From assembly GCA_016721905.1 (NCBI GenBank), contig JADKHH010000004.1:186001-250000 (forward strand): a stretch of 64,000 bases of DNA. The letters run 5' to 3'. Position numbers and translations under genes: made by a program. Within the stretch, counting starts at the first letter, position 1, and the number at the start of each line of letters is the position of its first letter. Below, in pieces: positions 54,581 to 63,281 of this stretch. The stretch comes from Candidatus Opimibacter skivensis (GTDB lineage Bacteria; Bacteroidota; Bacteroidia; Chitinophagales; Saprospiraceae). Below the pieces are notes generated by a model that was not told where the DNA came from, did not search any database, and saw only the letters and a list, made by a program, of their open reading frames with translations.

Positions 54581-55026
54581 ATGTCACTCGAAAACACAAT
54601 CAACGAAGACCTCAAGACAGCCATGAAGGCCAAAGACCAGGTCTCCTGCGCGGTATACGTGCTATCAAATCAGCCATCTTGCTCTTCAATACCTCCGGCG
54701 CCTCAGAGGGCATGGATACCGAAAAAGAAATCGCACTATTGCAGAAACTGGTGAAGCAACGCCAGGATTCACTGGATATCTATGAAAAACAAGGCCGTGA
54801 AGATCTCGCCGTCATCGAGCGCGAAGAGATCGAAGTGATCATGCGCTACCTGCCCAAGCAGCTCAATGAAGATGAGTTGAAAGTAGCCATCAAGGATATC
54901 ATGACTCGCCTGGGCGCAACAACAATGAAAGACATGGGCCGTGTGATGGGTGAAGCATCAAAAGAATTTGCCGGTAAAGCAGATGGGAAGACGATTTCGA
55001 TGGTGGTGAAAGCGTTGCTTTCTTAG
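54581..55026 (+). CDS. GatB/YqeY domain protein, frameshifted near the start
   Basis: The conserved protein starts at ATG 54581 (MSLENTINEDLKTAMKAKDQ) and continues in another frame from about 54647 (LRGIRAIKSAILLFNTSGAS ... EVIMRYLPKQLNEDELKVAI ... MGEASKEFAGKADGKTISMV). Adding one C to CC at 54645-54646 joins them as KDQVSLRGIRAIKSAI, the family sequence. The result is about 149 residues, the normal size. YqeY resembles the C-terminal tRNA-binding part of GatB. Upstream codons of the long frame from 54433 are not part of the gene. Confidence 0.85.
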
Positions 55027-55319
55027 CATGGTAAATGGAATGAGAATAGATGTAGAAATTTCGCCCGGCTTCGCCGGGGTAGCGGGGGTTTGGGCTAGCC
55101 AAAGAACTCTTGCTAAACCGACTCTTGAGATACACCCTAAAGCCGAGGGCAATTGAGCATTTATCATTCTTTAAAATGGTTTTGATGAGGCATCTGTCCT
55201 TTTAGGCCTCTTCTTTGAGCCCCTTTGGCCTCTCAGCCTTTTCATTGATCAACATTAACCATTAACAGTTACTTGATACCATCGCTATTCATTAAATCGT
55301 TGTTATACTTCCTGAAATA
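55027..55319. other. Intergenic region without a gene
   Basis: Contains the hairpin CCCGGC-TTC-GCCGGG at about 55072 without a T-tract, a possible weak terminator for yqeY, and repeated GAGGCC/CCTCT words near 55205-55235. No ORF worth annotating. Confidence 0.4.
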
Positions 55320-55359
55320 ATGCATTGCAAATTGATCTGCTTCAAGCACATACTTTTTA

Positions 55360-57228
55360 TTGTTGTTCTCAATGAGCATTACCATATGCATCGGGCAGGG
55401 AGACTATGTGCCGACCAAAGTGCCAGCTAAGTTTGAAAAAGAACTGGCAGAAGCTGTGCTGATGGCAAACGGAGGTCAGGCAGAAACAGCTATCAGTATG
55501 ATCGAAGACATGATCGATAAATACCCGACCTGGACTACTGCAAGAAAGGAGCTGAGTAAAATCTATTATGAATTAGGCCAGAAGCAAAAAGCTGTTGACC
55601 AACTGGAAGCCATGCTGGCCATTGATACTACTTCCCAACTGCCTGAACTCTATTCACTCGGACGCATCTATGAAGGCATCAGCGAACCAGAAAAGGCGTT
55701 GGCTTGCTATGATGCGCTACTCAAGAAGAATCCTGCTGATAAAGCTCTTGCTGACCGGGCTACAGCAAGTAAACTAGCACTGGAGAAAAAAAGAGACTTG
55801 TGGAAGAGCAACGATGCCATACAACTCCAACCGTTTGACTCAGACATCAACACACCAAACCATGAATTCCTCGGCAGATGGATGCTCGATGGACAGACCA
55901 TGGTCTTTACACGCCGGGTCTTTACCCAGGAGGATATATTCTTTGCTTCTTTTGACAGCACAGCCGGATTGTGGCGGATAGAAGAATTTACTTTCAACTC
56001 ACCACAGAATGAAGGAGCACACGCCCTATCTCCTGATGGTAATTATTTGATATTTAGTTCGGACAACAGACAGGATGGACTCGGGAGTTCGGATTTGTAT
56101 TTATCCTTTAAACAAAACGGACAGTGGACCAGACCAACCAATATGGGCCCTGCATTCAACAATGCTGCGTGGGATGGACAACCCTGTTTCGGCCTGGATG
56201 GTTTGACTTTATTCTATGCCAGTGCTCGCCCGGGTGGCATGGGCGGAAGAGATATCTGGTATGTGTATCAACTCTCGGCAGGTAAGTGGTCCAATCCAAT
56301 TAATGCAGGTCCTGCCATCAATTCTGCCGGGGATGACGAAAGTCCGTTTGTGCACTATGATGGACAGACCATGTACTTTATGCGCAATAGTAAGGAGGGA
56401 TTGGGTGGCTATGATCTGTATATAACCAGGAAAGGTATTGATGGTAAATGGCAAAAAGCGGAGAACATGGGATCGCCCATCAACACGGGTGCGGATGAGG
56501 GCGCATTGACAGTTCATCCAAACGGAAAGACAGCGATCATCACGCGGATGACCGAGGATGCGAAGAATGATTTATTTGAATTTGAACTACCCGAAAAATT
56601 CAGGTCAGCACCACTGCAGGCACTTACGGTCACTATCACAGATCAGGGAACTGCACAACCTATCAGAGCAAGAATCGAATTGTTTGAAATCGGCGAATCT
56701 GATACTATTCGGTTTTCGCAGTGGGCAGATAATGATGGAAAAATTTCTGCTGTCACACGCAGGAATGTAAGCTATGGACTGATGGTATCAGCAGACGGGT
56801 ATATCATGTATTCTGCAAACCTTGAGCCTGATACATCATCACGGCGTGAACTGGACATCAAGATGATACCGATCGCCAATGCGCAGGAAAAAGTGATCGT
56901 GCTGCAGAATATATTCTTTGAAACCGGTTCCGCAGAACTGCTTCCCACCTCTGATCCTGAATTGAATAAACTGCTTTGGACCCTTCGCAAGAATACGGAG
57001 ATGAAAATTGAAATTCGTGGACATACAGATAATGAAGGGGATGATAAATCCAATCAGGTACTCAGTGAAGCACGTGCCAAGGCTGTGTATCAATACCTGC
57101 TAGGCAGAGGGATTGATGGAGGAAGGTTGTCGTATAAGGGATTTGGAGAAACGCAGCCTATAGCCGATAATAAAACAGAGAAGGGAAGAAAGCAAAACAG
57201 GCGCACTGAATTTACCATCATAAAATAA
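55360..57228 (+). CDS. PorE-like OmpA-family protein (TPR, propeller, CRD, OmpA)
   Basis: 622 residues. Order: TPR motifs (about 35-150), a WD40-like PD40 propeller (about 180-410, with LSPDGNYLIFSSDNRQDGLG, FGLDGLTLFYASARPGGMGG and ESPFVHYDGQTMYFMRNSKE), a carboxypeptidase-like regulatory domain (about 420-500), and a C-terminal OmpA peptidoglycan-binding domain (IFFETGSAELL ... GHTDNEGDD ... NRRTEF). This is the layout of PorE, a T9SS component tethering the complex to peptidoglycan; many homologues are not T9SS parts. The coded start has only a short hydrophobic segment (MSITICIGQG); an ATG at 55320 in another frame would give a full signal peptide if one T were removed from TTTTT at 55354-55358. 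Confidence 0.85.
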   Translation: MLFSMSITICIGQGDYVPTKVPAKFEKELAEAVLMANGGQAETAISMIEDMIDKYPTWTTARKELSKIYYELGQKQKAVDQLEAMLAIDTTSQLPELYSLGRIYEGISEPEKALACYDALLKKNPADKALADRATASKLALEKKRDLWKSNDAIQLQPFDSDINTPNHEFLGRWMLDGQTMVFTRRVFTQEDIFFASFDSTAGLWRIEEFTFNSPQNEGAHALSPDGNYLIFSSDNRQDGLGSSDLYLSFKQNGQWTRPTNMGPAFNNAAWDGQPCFGLDGLTLFYASARPGGMGGRDIWYVYQLSAGKWSNPINAGPAINSAGDDESPFVHYDGQTMYFMRNSKEGLGGYDLYITRKGIDGKWQKAENMGSPINTGADEGALTVHPNGKTAIITRMTEDAKNDLFEFELPEKFRSAPLQALTVTITDQGTAQPIRARIELFEIGESDTIRFSQWADNDGKISAVTRRNVSYGLMVSADGYIMYSANLEPDTSSRRELDIKMIPIANAQEKVIVLQNIFFETGSAELLPTSDPELNKLLWTLRKNTEMKIEIRGHTDNEGDDKSNQVLSEARAKAVYQYLLGRGIDGGRLSYKGFGETQPIADNKTEKGRKQNRRTEFTIIK

Positions 57229-57237
57229 CAAACGATC

Positions 57238-58715
57238 ATGATCAAAATTGCCATGATTTGCCTTGTCATCATACCGTTGTGCATGCAGGCGCAGGATCAT
57301 GATGTTTCATTCATCGCAATGACTGAAGGCATCAATACTGTTGACAATGAAGAACTAGGACGATGGAACCTCGATGGGAAGTCACTTATATTTACCCGGT
57401 TAACCAAGGAAAGGGTTGGACTCAATATTGCCCAATTTGATAATGCGGGTAAAATGATTTCTGTAGGCGCTATTCCTTTTGATGCCATCTATAATGGCGG
57501 CGGTCACACACTATCTCCTGACGGAAAACATTTGGTATTTACATTGTGTGGCAGGCAGGGTGGAATGGGCGGATGCGATCTTTATACATCTGAACTCATA
57601 AAAGGAGTATGGACTACTCCAAAAAACTTGGGCACTGATGTAAATTCTTCTGCATGGGATAGTCAGCCGGTTTTTGGGCTTGATGGGCAGAACATTTATT
57701 TTGCCAGCACAAGAACCGGAGGATTTGGAGGGACCGACATCTGGATGACGCGACAGATTTCACCTGGAAAATGGTCCCAGCCAGTAAATGTTGGTGCAGG
57801 GATAAATACGATAAACAACGAAGGAAGCCCTTACATCCATTTTGATGGACGTACACTTTATTTTATGCGGGATGGAACAACTGGCTTGGGTGGATACGAT
57901 TTATATTTCGCTCAACTCGGGATCAACGATCAGTGGAAGAGAGCTGAAAACATGGGAAACGAAATAAATAGTCCGGCAGATGAAGGAGGACTTGCCATAC
58001 ACCCTAATGGGAAGACAGCCATCATCACCAGATTTACCCCTGACCGTCAAAATGATTTGTTTCAGTTTCAATTGCCTGAGAAATTCAGTTCAGCACCGCT
58101 TCAAGCTTTAAATGTCGTGGTCAAGGATATGCAAACCCATAAACCAGTGAAGGCCAGACTGGAGATCTACCAGGTTGAAGCATTTGATACGACAAGGCTA
58201 TCCCAATGGGCAGATGACCAGGGAAAGATAGCAACACCTATACTTAGAAATAAAAGTTACGGGGTGATCGCCGAAGCTGAAGGATATATTTTGTATTCAG
58301 CCAATCTTCCGGGGGAAAATTCAGATGTACGTAATCTTGAAATCAAGATGATCTCTCTTGGCTCTGCAAAGGATCAGGTCATTGTATTGCAAAACGTATT
58401 TTTGAATCGGGATCTGCAGCCATTCTGCCCGCGTCTGTTCCGGAACTTAAAAAAGCTTTGTTGACCTTAAAGAACAATGTGAATATGGGAATGGAAATCA
58501 GGGGCCACACAGATGATGTTGGTACTGAAAAATACAACTTGGCGCTAAGCGAAGCCAGGGCAAAGGCTGTCTACGATTACCTCGTCTCCGGAGGAATTGA
58601 ACCATCAAGGCTGAGCTATACCGGCATGGGAGAAACGCAGCCTATAGCGGATAACAATACTCCAGAAGGAAGGAAGCAGAATAGGAGGACGGAGTTTAAG
58701 GTGATTGCTAATTAA
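57238..58715 (+). CDS. Shorter PorE-like OmpA-family paralogue, frameshifted before the OmpA domain
   Basis: Two pieces, 57238-58464 and 58458-58715, that join to about 492 residues when one T is added to TTTTT at 58399-58403, giving VFFESGSAAILPASVPELKK where the paralogue has IFFETGSAELLPTSDPELNK. Signal peptide MIKIAMICLVIIPLCMQAQ. The propeller (HTLSPDGKHLVFTLCGRQGG, VFGLDGQNIYFASTRTGGFG, IHFDGRTLYFMRDGTTGLGG), CRD and OmpA domain (GHTDDVGTEKYNLALSEARA ... NRRTEF) match the upstream gene, but the TPR part is missing. Ten bp separate the two genes: a tandem duplication and probably an operon. Exported to the periplasm or outer membrane. Confidence 0.85.
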
Positions 58716-58721
58716 GTCTAA

Positions 58722-58848
58722 TTCGGTCCCTGAGCTTGTCGAAGGGAGGAAAAATGCACACTCCCTCTCGCTGCCACTTCGCTGTGCGAAGTGGGCAGCG
58801 AGAGAAGAGGTCTTCGTTTTATACCCTTCGACAAGCTCAGGGACCGAA
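58722..58848. repeat. Nested cruciform: 25-bp perfect outer and 17/18-bp inner inverted repeats
   Basis: Outer arms 58722-58746 and 58824-58848 are perfect complements (contain CCTGAGCTTGTCGAAGG, a dispersed element common in many bacterial genomes). Inner arms 58766-58782 and 58786-58803 match except for one bulged C, loop TGT. Two shorter right-arm remnants with AAGGGACCG and CTCAGGGACCG follow at about 58870-58895 and 58915-58942. Non-coding. Confidence 0.8.
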
Positions 58849-58953
58849 AAAATTTTTCGATAAGAATATCTTCTGATGGGCTAAGGGACCGAAAAATAAT
58901 TTTCGATAAGAACATCTTCTTAGAAGCTCAGGGACCGAAAGGAATTTTAATTA

Positions 58954-59250
58954 TTACCCCTTTTTCTTCTTCGCTTTCGCGGCTTTGATGCTATCTATCT
59001 TGGTTTGATTAGGTGCATCATGCTTTGGTGCCTCGTTTCCACCTCCCTCGTGATTCGTGTACTTCTCATCTTTGGATAATGAGTCAGCTATATGCACAAT
59101 GGAATCTGCTCGCACACTATCCATCCTCGTCACACTGGAGTCCTGAGGTGTGGCTGATTTGATCTCAGCACTATTTTTTCGCATGCCATTACAGGTCAGG
59201 AGAGAAGAAAAAATAAGGATGGTATTAATCGAGAATAACCAGTTTTTCAT
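58954..59250 (-). CDS. Small lipoprotein-like protein
   Basis: 98 residues. N-terminal MKNWLFSINTILIFSSLLTC makes a lipoprotein signal likely (Cys20). The remaining part is charged and low in complexity, rich in Asp, Ser, Lys (PQDSSVTRMDSVRADSIVHI ... KAAKAKKKKG). No known family. Its start overlaps the 3' end of the upstream T9SS gene by 26 bp in a different frame, suggesting translational coupling. Confidence 0.6.
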   Translation of the reverse strand: MKNWLFSINTILIFSSLLTCNGMRKNSAEIKSATPQDSSVTRMDSVRADSIVHIADSLSKDEKYTNHEGGGNEAPKHDAPNQTKIDSIKAAKAKKKKG

Positions 59251-61110
59251 TGTGTAGGATTTGGGTGTTTGAACGGATAGAAAGTATATAAGTGCCGGGA
59301 GCCAATACGCCTTTGTTGAATGTCAACCTGTTTTCGCCTGCCTTTGGTGCATCCCGATACAGTAACCTGACGAGTCGTCCGTCGGCATCAAATAATTCGA
59401 TTTGGATAGGTTCACGCTCCGTCATGGTAAATACGACCTGGAGAAGATCGTACACCGGATTAGGGAATACACGAACATCTTTACCAATCGACGGTTCATC
59501 GGTGTTTACTATAGAACCACCGGATACTTCGGCCACCCAGGTTTTGTATGTATTAAAAGCATTCTGACTATTGATATCTGCACCATAGCAACCGGCAAGC
59601 CAGATCCTTGGGTCTGCACTATTGTGTCTGCGGGAGATACCGGTGTAGTCGCCCCAGCGCTCCACATTATCACTCAAGAAATCCACGAAAGTCTCTCCTT
59701 CCTTGACCAATGCAGATGGTGACCAGGTGAAATCCTGATCGCAATTGACGACTCTCACCTGAGGATATGTGTCTTCGGAGCTTCTCAGAAAAGCAATCAT
59801 CACGTTAGGACTGTTTGCGGTTTTTGAAAAGGAAGCTACTGCCGGATAGGCATAGTCATAACTGCCTTGCAGGCCAAACATGTCAGAGGCTATTTCGAGA
59901 TCGCTTACATACAGCCGCTGGTAGTTGATTCCATTCCATCCATCACCGATGTCGGAATGAAAAACAAAATGTAGGATACCATTGAGATAGAATGCACTTT
60001 GAATACGGCAATCCCCGTTGTCGAGCTGATCAGAAGACCCTGCCTGAAATGCATCGGCGGCAGGACTGTATGCAGTGGTGCTGATGGCAAAACTATTGAG
60101 TGCAGGCGTGCCACTCATGTCATCGGTGAGATCCCATAGTATGATTTCATTGTCACCTGAGGATTCGCTGCTGACAAAGTACATGCCGGGACCGTAATTG
60201 CCCTGATGACCAAAGGAAGCGGGCACTAATGAGAATGCGTCAAAGGCGGTAGAGGTCAGTCCGGACCAGTATTGCCAGTCCAGACTCTGGCCTGCATAGC
60301 CAGCTGCTTTCGGAATCTGGTAGATAACGGATTGATTAAATGAATTGCCGGCAAAGAGATTTCCGGTGATGTAGATTTCATTATTTGAAACACCGAGGGC
60401 GGGATAATCAAACCAGCAATTATTGTTGAGAGGATTGCCGGTGAGTGTGTAGGTCCACCAACCATCCTCGGGATTATTTGATTTTGAAAAGACACAAGCA
60501 CCTTGGTGGTATTCGCATTAGAACCATGGAGTAGTACCAGGACAAAACGATCAGCGCCACTGTCGTAGATCACCTTTGGATCGTAGATCGAGGCTGTAAG
60601 GGAATTGTCATTGAAAAAGTCGCTCCAGAAATCAAAATACAGGAAGGTCCCGGAGCTGTTATAATATTCAACGCCATCATTATTGGCGGTGATGATAAAG
60701 CCTCCATTGGAAATAGCCATTGAATTGTCCGGAGGTGTGCTCTCGGTAGACCAGTTGGCTTCGAAGTCGGTGCCGATGACCGGATTGACAGCACGCCCGC
60801 CTTTCTCGGTTTCGGGCACTGCCAGCATCGAGCTTCTTTTCAGCGCAGCTTTTTCTTGTTTGATCTGCGCCACCTTTTCGGTGTAATGTTTACGGCTGGT
60901 AATATTCCTGACGGAGATGGCCCATTTGTCTCCCGCGACGCTGTGGTCTATCGAAGCAGTCAATGGAGCGGTAAGGATAGCAGAAGCGACGGCTGCATTT
61001 TGCGTCTCAATCTGGGTACCCTGGGCAGGTTTGATTTTCATTTCCTGGGCGTTGATCCATCCGATGATCAAGGTGCAGCACAGGGAGATAATTAGTGGTT
61101 TGTAGGACAT
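59225..61110 (-). CDS. T9SS type A secreted protein, frameshifted in the middle
   Basis: Two pieces: 61110 to about 60490 (signal peptide MSYKPLIISLCCTLIIGWIN ... NAQ, then VIGTDFEANWSTESTPPDNS, GFIITANNDGVEYYNSSGTF) and about 60490 to 59225. The gap bridges when one base is added to the four A (60488-60491; T run on the coding strand), reading KVLVSFSKSNNPEDGWWTYT and continuing through 60226 without stop, so the full protein has about 628 residues. C-terminal type A sorting domain: VFPNPVYDLLQVVFTMTERE ... KLVILD. The central part resembles a beta-propeller (MPASFGHQGNYGPGMYFVSS). The stretch 61110-61413 upstream is open by chance. Confidence 0.8.
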
Positions 61111-61221
61111 GAGGTATAGTGGGCTTGGTGAGAATCCATTTAACGGCTCGAAGATAGAGTTTATGCGTTTGATAATATGGGTGAAATAATCCAATTCTTT
61201 AATAAATTTATCCGAATAAAC

Positions 61222-61410
61222 GAGATGCCAGATACCAGACACGCAGACTTGTAGTGAGCGGAGTCGAACTATGCCAGACGTATTGTTTTGGGATGCCGGA
61301 CTTATTTTTAGATGCCAGATACCAGACACGCAGATACCAGACGTACTATTTTGGGACACCAGATGCCAGATAAACATATCAACCCATAAACATATCAACT
61401 CATAAACCTT
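61222..61410 (+). repeat. GATRCCA heptamer and 16-mer arrays in the divergent region
   Basis: GATGCCA, GATACCA, GACACGC units occur at about 61224-61246 and again at about 61311-61337, separated by a copy of the GTGAGCGGAGTCGAACTATG element. Then AACATATCAACCCATA and AACATATCAACTCATA (61373-61404) as a direct 16-base repeat ends 10 nt before the CRTAC1 ATG. No promoter match recognised. Confidence 0.7.
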
Positions 61411-61413
61411 CAC

Positions 61414-63156
61414 ATGAAATATATCCTCTTCGCACTGACATTAACCACTACGATCTCCCTCTCCAGCCAGATCTCCTTTGTCGACAAAACCAACTTTGCC
61501 GGACTCGGAGGCAGCCACCTGAACAACGGACTGGCACTCGGAGACTATGATGGCGATGGCCGGGAAGACCTGTATGTCTCTGCACTCAATGGCGGTCCTA
61601 ACAGACTCTACCGAAACCTGGGAAACTTTTTATTTGAGGAAGTTTCCGTTCAGGCGGGCGTGAACTATGCGGGTACGAGCAAAGTGAGTAGCTGGGCGGA
61701 TATCGACAATGATGGTGATGCAGATCTGTATGTAGGTAATCGTGATGAAGCTGATCTCCTTTATATCAATCAGGGCGATGGCACATTCCGGGAAGAAGGA
61801 GCTTCAAGGGGTATCTACAATCTCTTTGCGGCCTCCTCGGTTTTATTCTCGGATATCAACCGCGATGGTTGGCTCGATCTTTATATCGGCAATGTCAACA
61901 ATCCTAATGTACTCTATATCAATAATGGTGGCGGGTACTTTACGGATCATACACAAGCCAGTGGTGCCGGTGACCAGGCGGTGGCGATGGGATCCGTGTT
62001 TTTTGATTTTGATCTCGATGGGGATGATGATCTCTACCTGACGCATGATGCGCAAGTGCCGTATATCCTTTTTGAAAATATGGGAGACATGACGTTCACA
62101 AATATTTCAGCGGATGCTAATGTCAACTATGCCGGCTTTGGTATGGGAGCTGATGTTGGTGATTTCAATCTCGATGGGCATATGGATATCTATATCACCA
62201 ATCTATATGACAATGTATTGTATCAAAATATGGGTGATGGTACTTTTGAAAACGTTGGTGAAGCATTTGGTGTCAATGATCCGGGCATGGGATGGGGTAA
62301 TGTATGGGGTGATTTTGATAATGACAGGTTACCGGACATCTATGTAGTCAATGACTATTATTTTTCACCTTATGAGAATGTATTGTATCGAAATACAGGC
62401 GCTGGTTTTGAAATTGCTTCTGCAGGAGATCCTTGTGAAAGTCCGTATGCGGGGTATGCAACAGTTGCTACTGACCTCAATGATGATGGTCTTCTGGATT
62501 TGTTAGTAGCCAACAATGGTGCTCCGGGTGTGCAGTTGTTTCAGAACACCACGAGTGATCCTAAACATTACATCAGTTTCTATCTGGAAGGTGTGGAGTC
62601 CAATCGTGATGCGTTGGGTGCAAAGTTGGAGGTGTATACTGCTGCAGGTATTCAGTACGACCAGGTGATCGGGAACAGTGGCTGGGCGGCAGACAATGGC
62701 CGCTGGATCCATTTTGGTCTGGCGGATCAGCAGATGGTGGAAAAGGTCATCATCCGATGGCCTTCAGGTGCAGTGCAGCAAATCGATGGATTGGATGTGG
62801 ATCAGAAGTATAGGATACGCGAAGGCGAAGGTGTGATTTCTGCTGTGAAAGAAATAAACAATCCAATTAAATCCTGCCAGATGATAGCTAGAGATGATGA
62901 ATTGACTCTTTCTTTTCCAACAATAAACGAAATTAAGTCATTGACCATTTCGGATATGTCAGGCAGAAATATTCCCGCAACTTATACACGATCGGAGGAG
63001 GAAGTGAATGTTGCACTGCCATCGTTGCCATCAGGAATTTATCAGGTGATGGTGGTGCAGGAGGATGAGTTGTGTGTCCAGATTCTGGCATCGGGGTGGA
63101 ATAAGATAATATCGATGTCATTTTTAAAAATCAGATCAGCGAAAATTATCTTTTAA
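61414..63156 (+). CDS. CRTAC1/ASPIC-UnbV FG-GAP protein
   Basis: 580 residues. Signal peptide MKYILFALTLTTTISLSSQ. Seven or so FG-GAP/VCBS blades with Asp-rich calcium loops: GDYDGDGREDLYVSA, ADIDNDGDADLYVGN, SDINRDGWLDLYIGN, FDFDLDGDDDLYLTH, GDFNLDGHMDIYITN, GDFDNDRLPDIYVVN, TDLNDDGLLDLLVAN. Then an ASPIC/UnbV domain (about 400-475: ALGAKLEVYTAAGIQYDQVI, WIHFGLADQQMVEKVIIRWP) and a type A-like sorting domain (about 485-560). The last 20 residues look wrong for this domain; an alternative frame near 63083 reads FWHRGGIR and stops at 63109, so a C-terminal frameshift is possible. Confidence 0.85.
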   Translation: MKYILFALTLTTTISLSSQISFVDKTNFAGLGGSHLNNGLALGDYDGDGREDLYVSALNGGPNRLYRNLGNFLFEEVSVQAGVNYAGTSKVSSWADIDNDGDADLYVGNRDEADLLYINQGDGTFREEGASRGIYNLFAASSVLFSDINRDGWLDLYIGNVNNPNVLYINNGGGYFTDHTQASGAGDQAVAMGSVFFDFDLDGDDDLYLTHDAQVPYILFENMGDMTFTNISADANVNYAGFGMGADVGDFNLDGHMDIYITNLYDNVLYQNMGDGTFENVGEAFGVNDPGMGWGNVWGDFDNDRLPDIYVVNDYYFSPYENVLYRNTGAGFEIASAGDPCESPYAGYATVATDLNDDGLLDLLVANNGAPGVQLFQNTTSDPKHYISFYLEGVESNRDALGAKLEVYTAAGIQYDQVIGNSGWAADNGRWIHFGLADQQMVEKVIIRWPSGAVQQIDGLDVDQKYRIREGEGVISAVKEINNPIKSCQMIARDDELTLSFPTINEIKSLTISDMSGRNIPATYTRSEEEVNVALPSLPSGIYQVMVVQEDELCVQILASGWNKIISMSFLKIRSAKIIF

Positions 63157-63209
63157 ATAATTCTCCGATATCTGCGTTCCTTGCATTACGTTTATCTTTT
63201 TTGAACGCA

Positions 63210-63232
63210 TACTTCGACTACGCTCAGCACAA
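63210..63232 (-). repeat. Copy of the GCTTGTGCTGAGCG...TCGAAG dispersed element, inverted
   Basis: ACTTCGACTACGCTCAGCACAAG in the gap between the convergent CRTAC1 gene and the partial DUF7619 gene. Same element as at about 26870, 36800, 44345 and, more diverged, 61250. Confidence 0.7.
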
Positions 63233-63281
63233 GGATTTCGCTGATGCATTTTAGAAATGATTAACGCTGATAGGCATTGAC

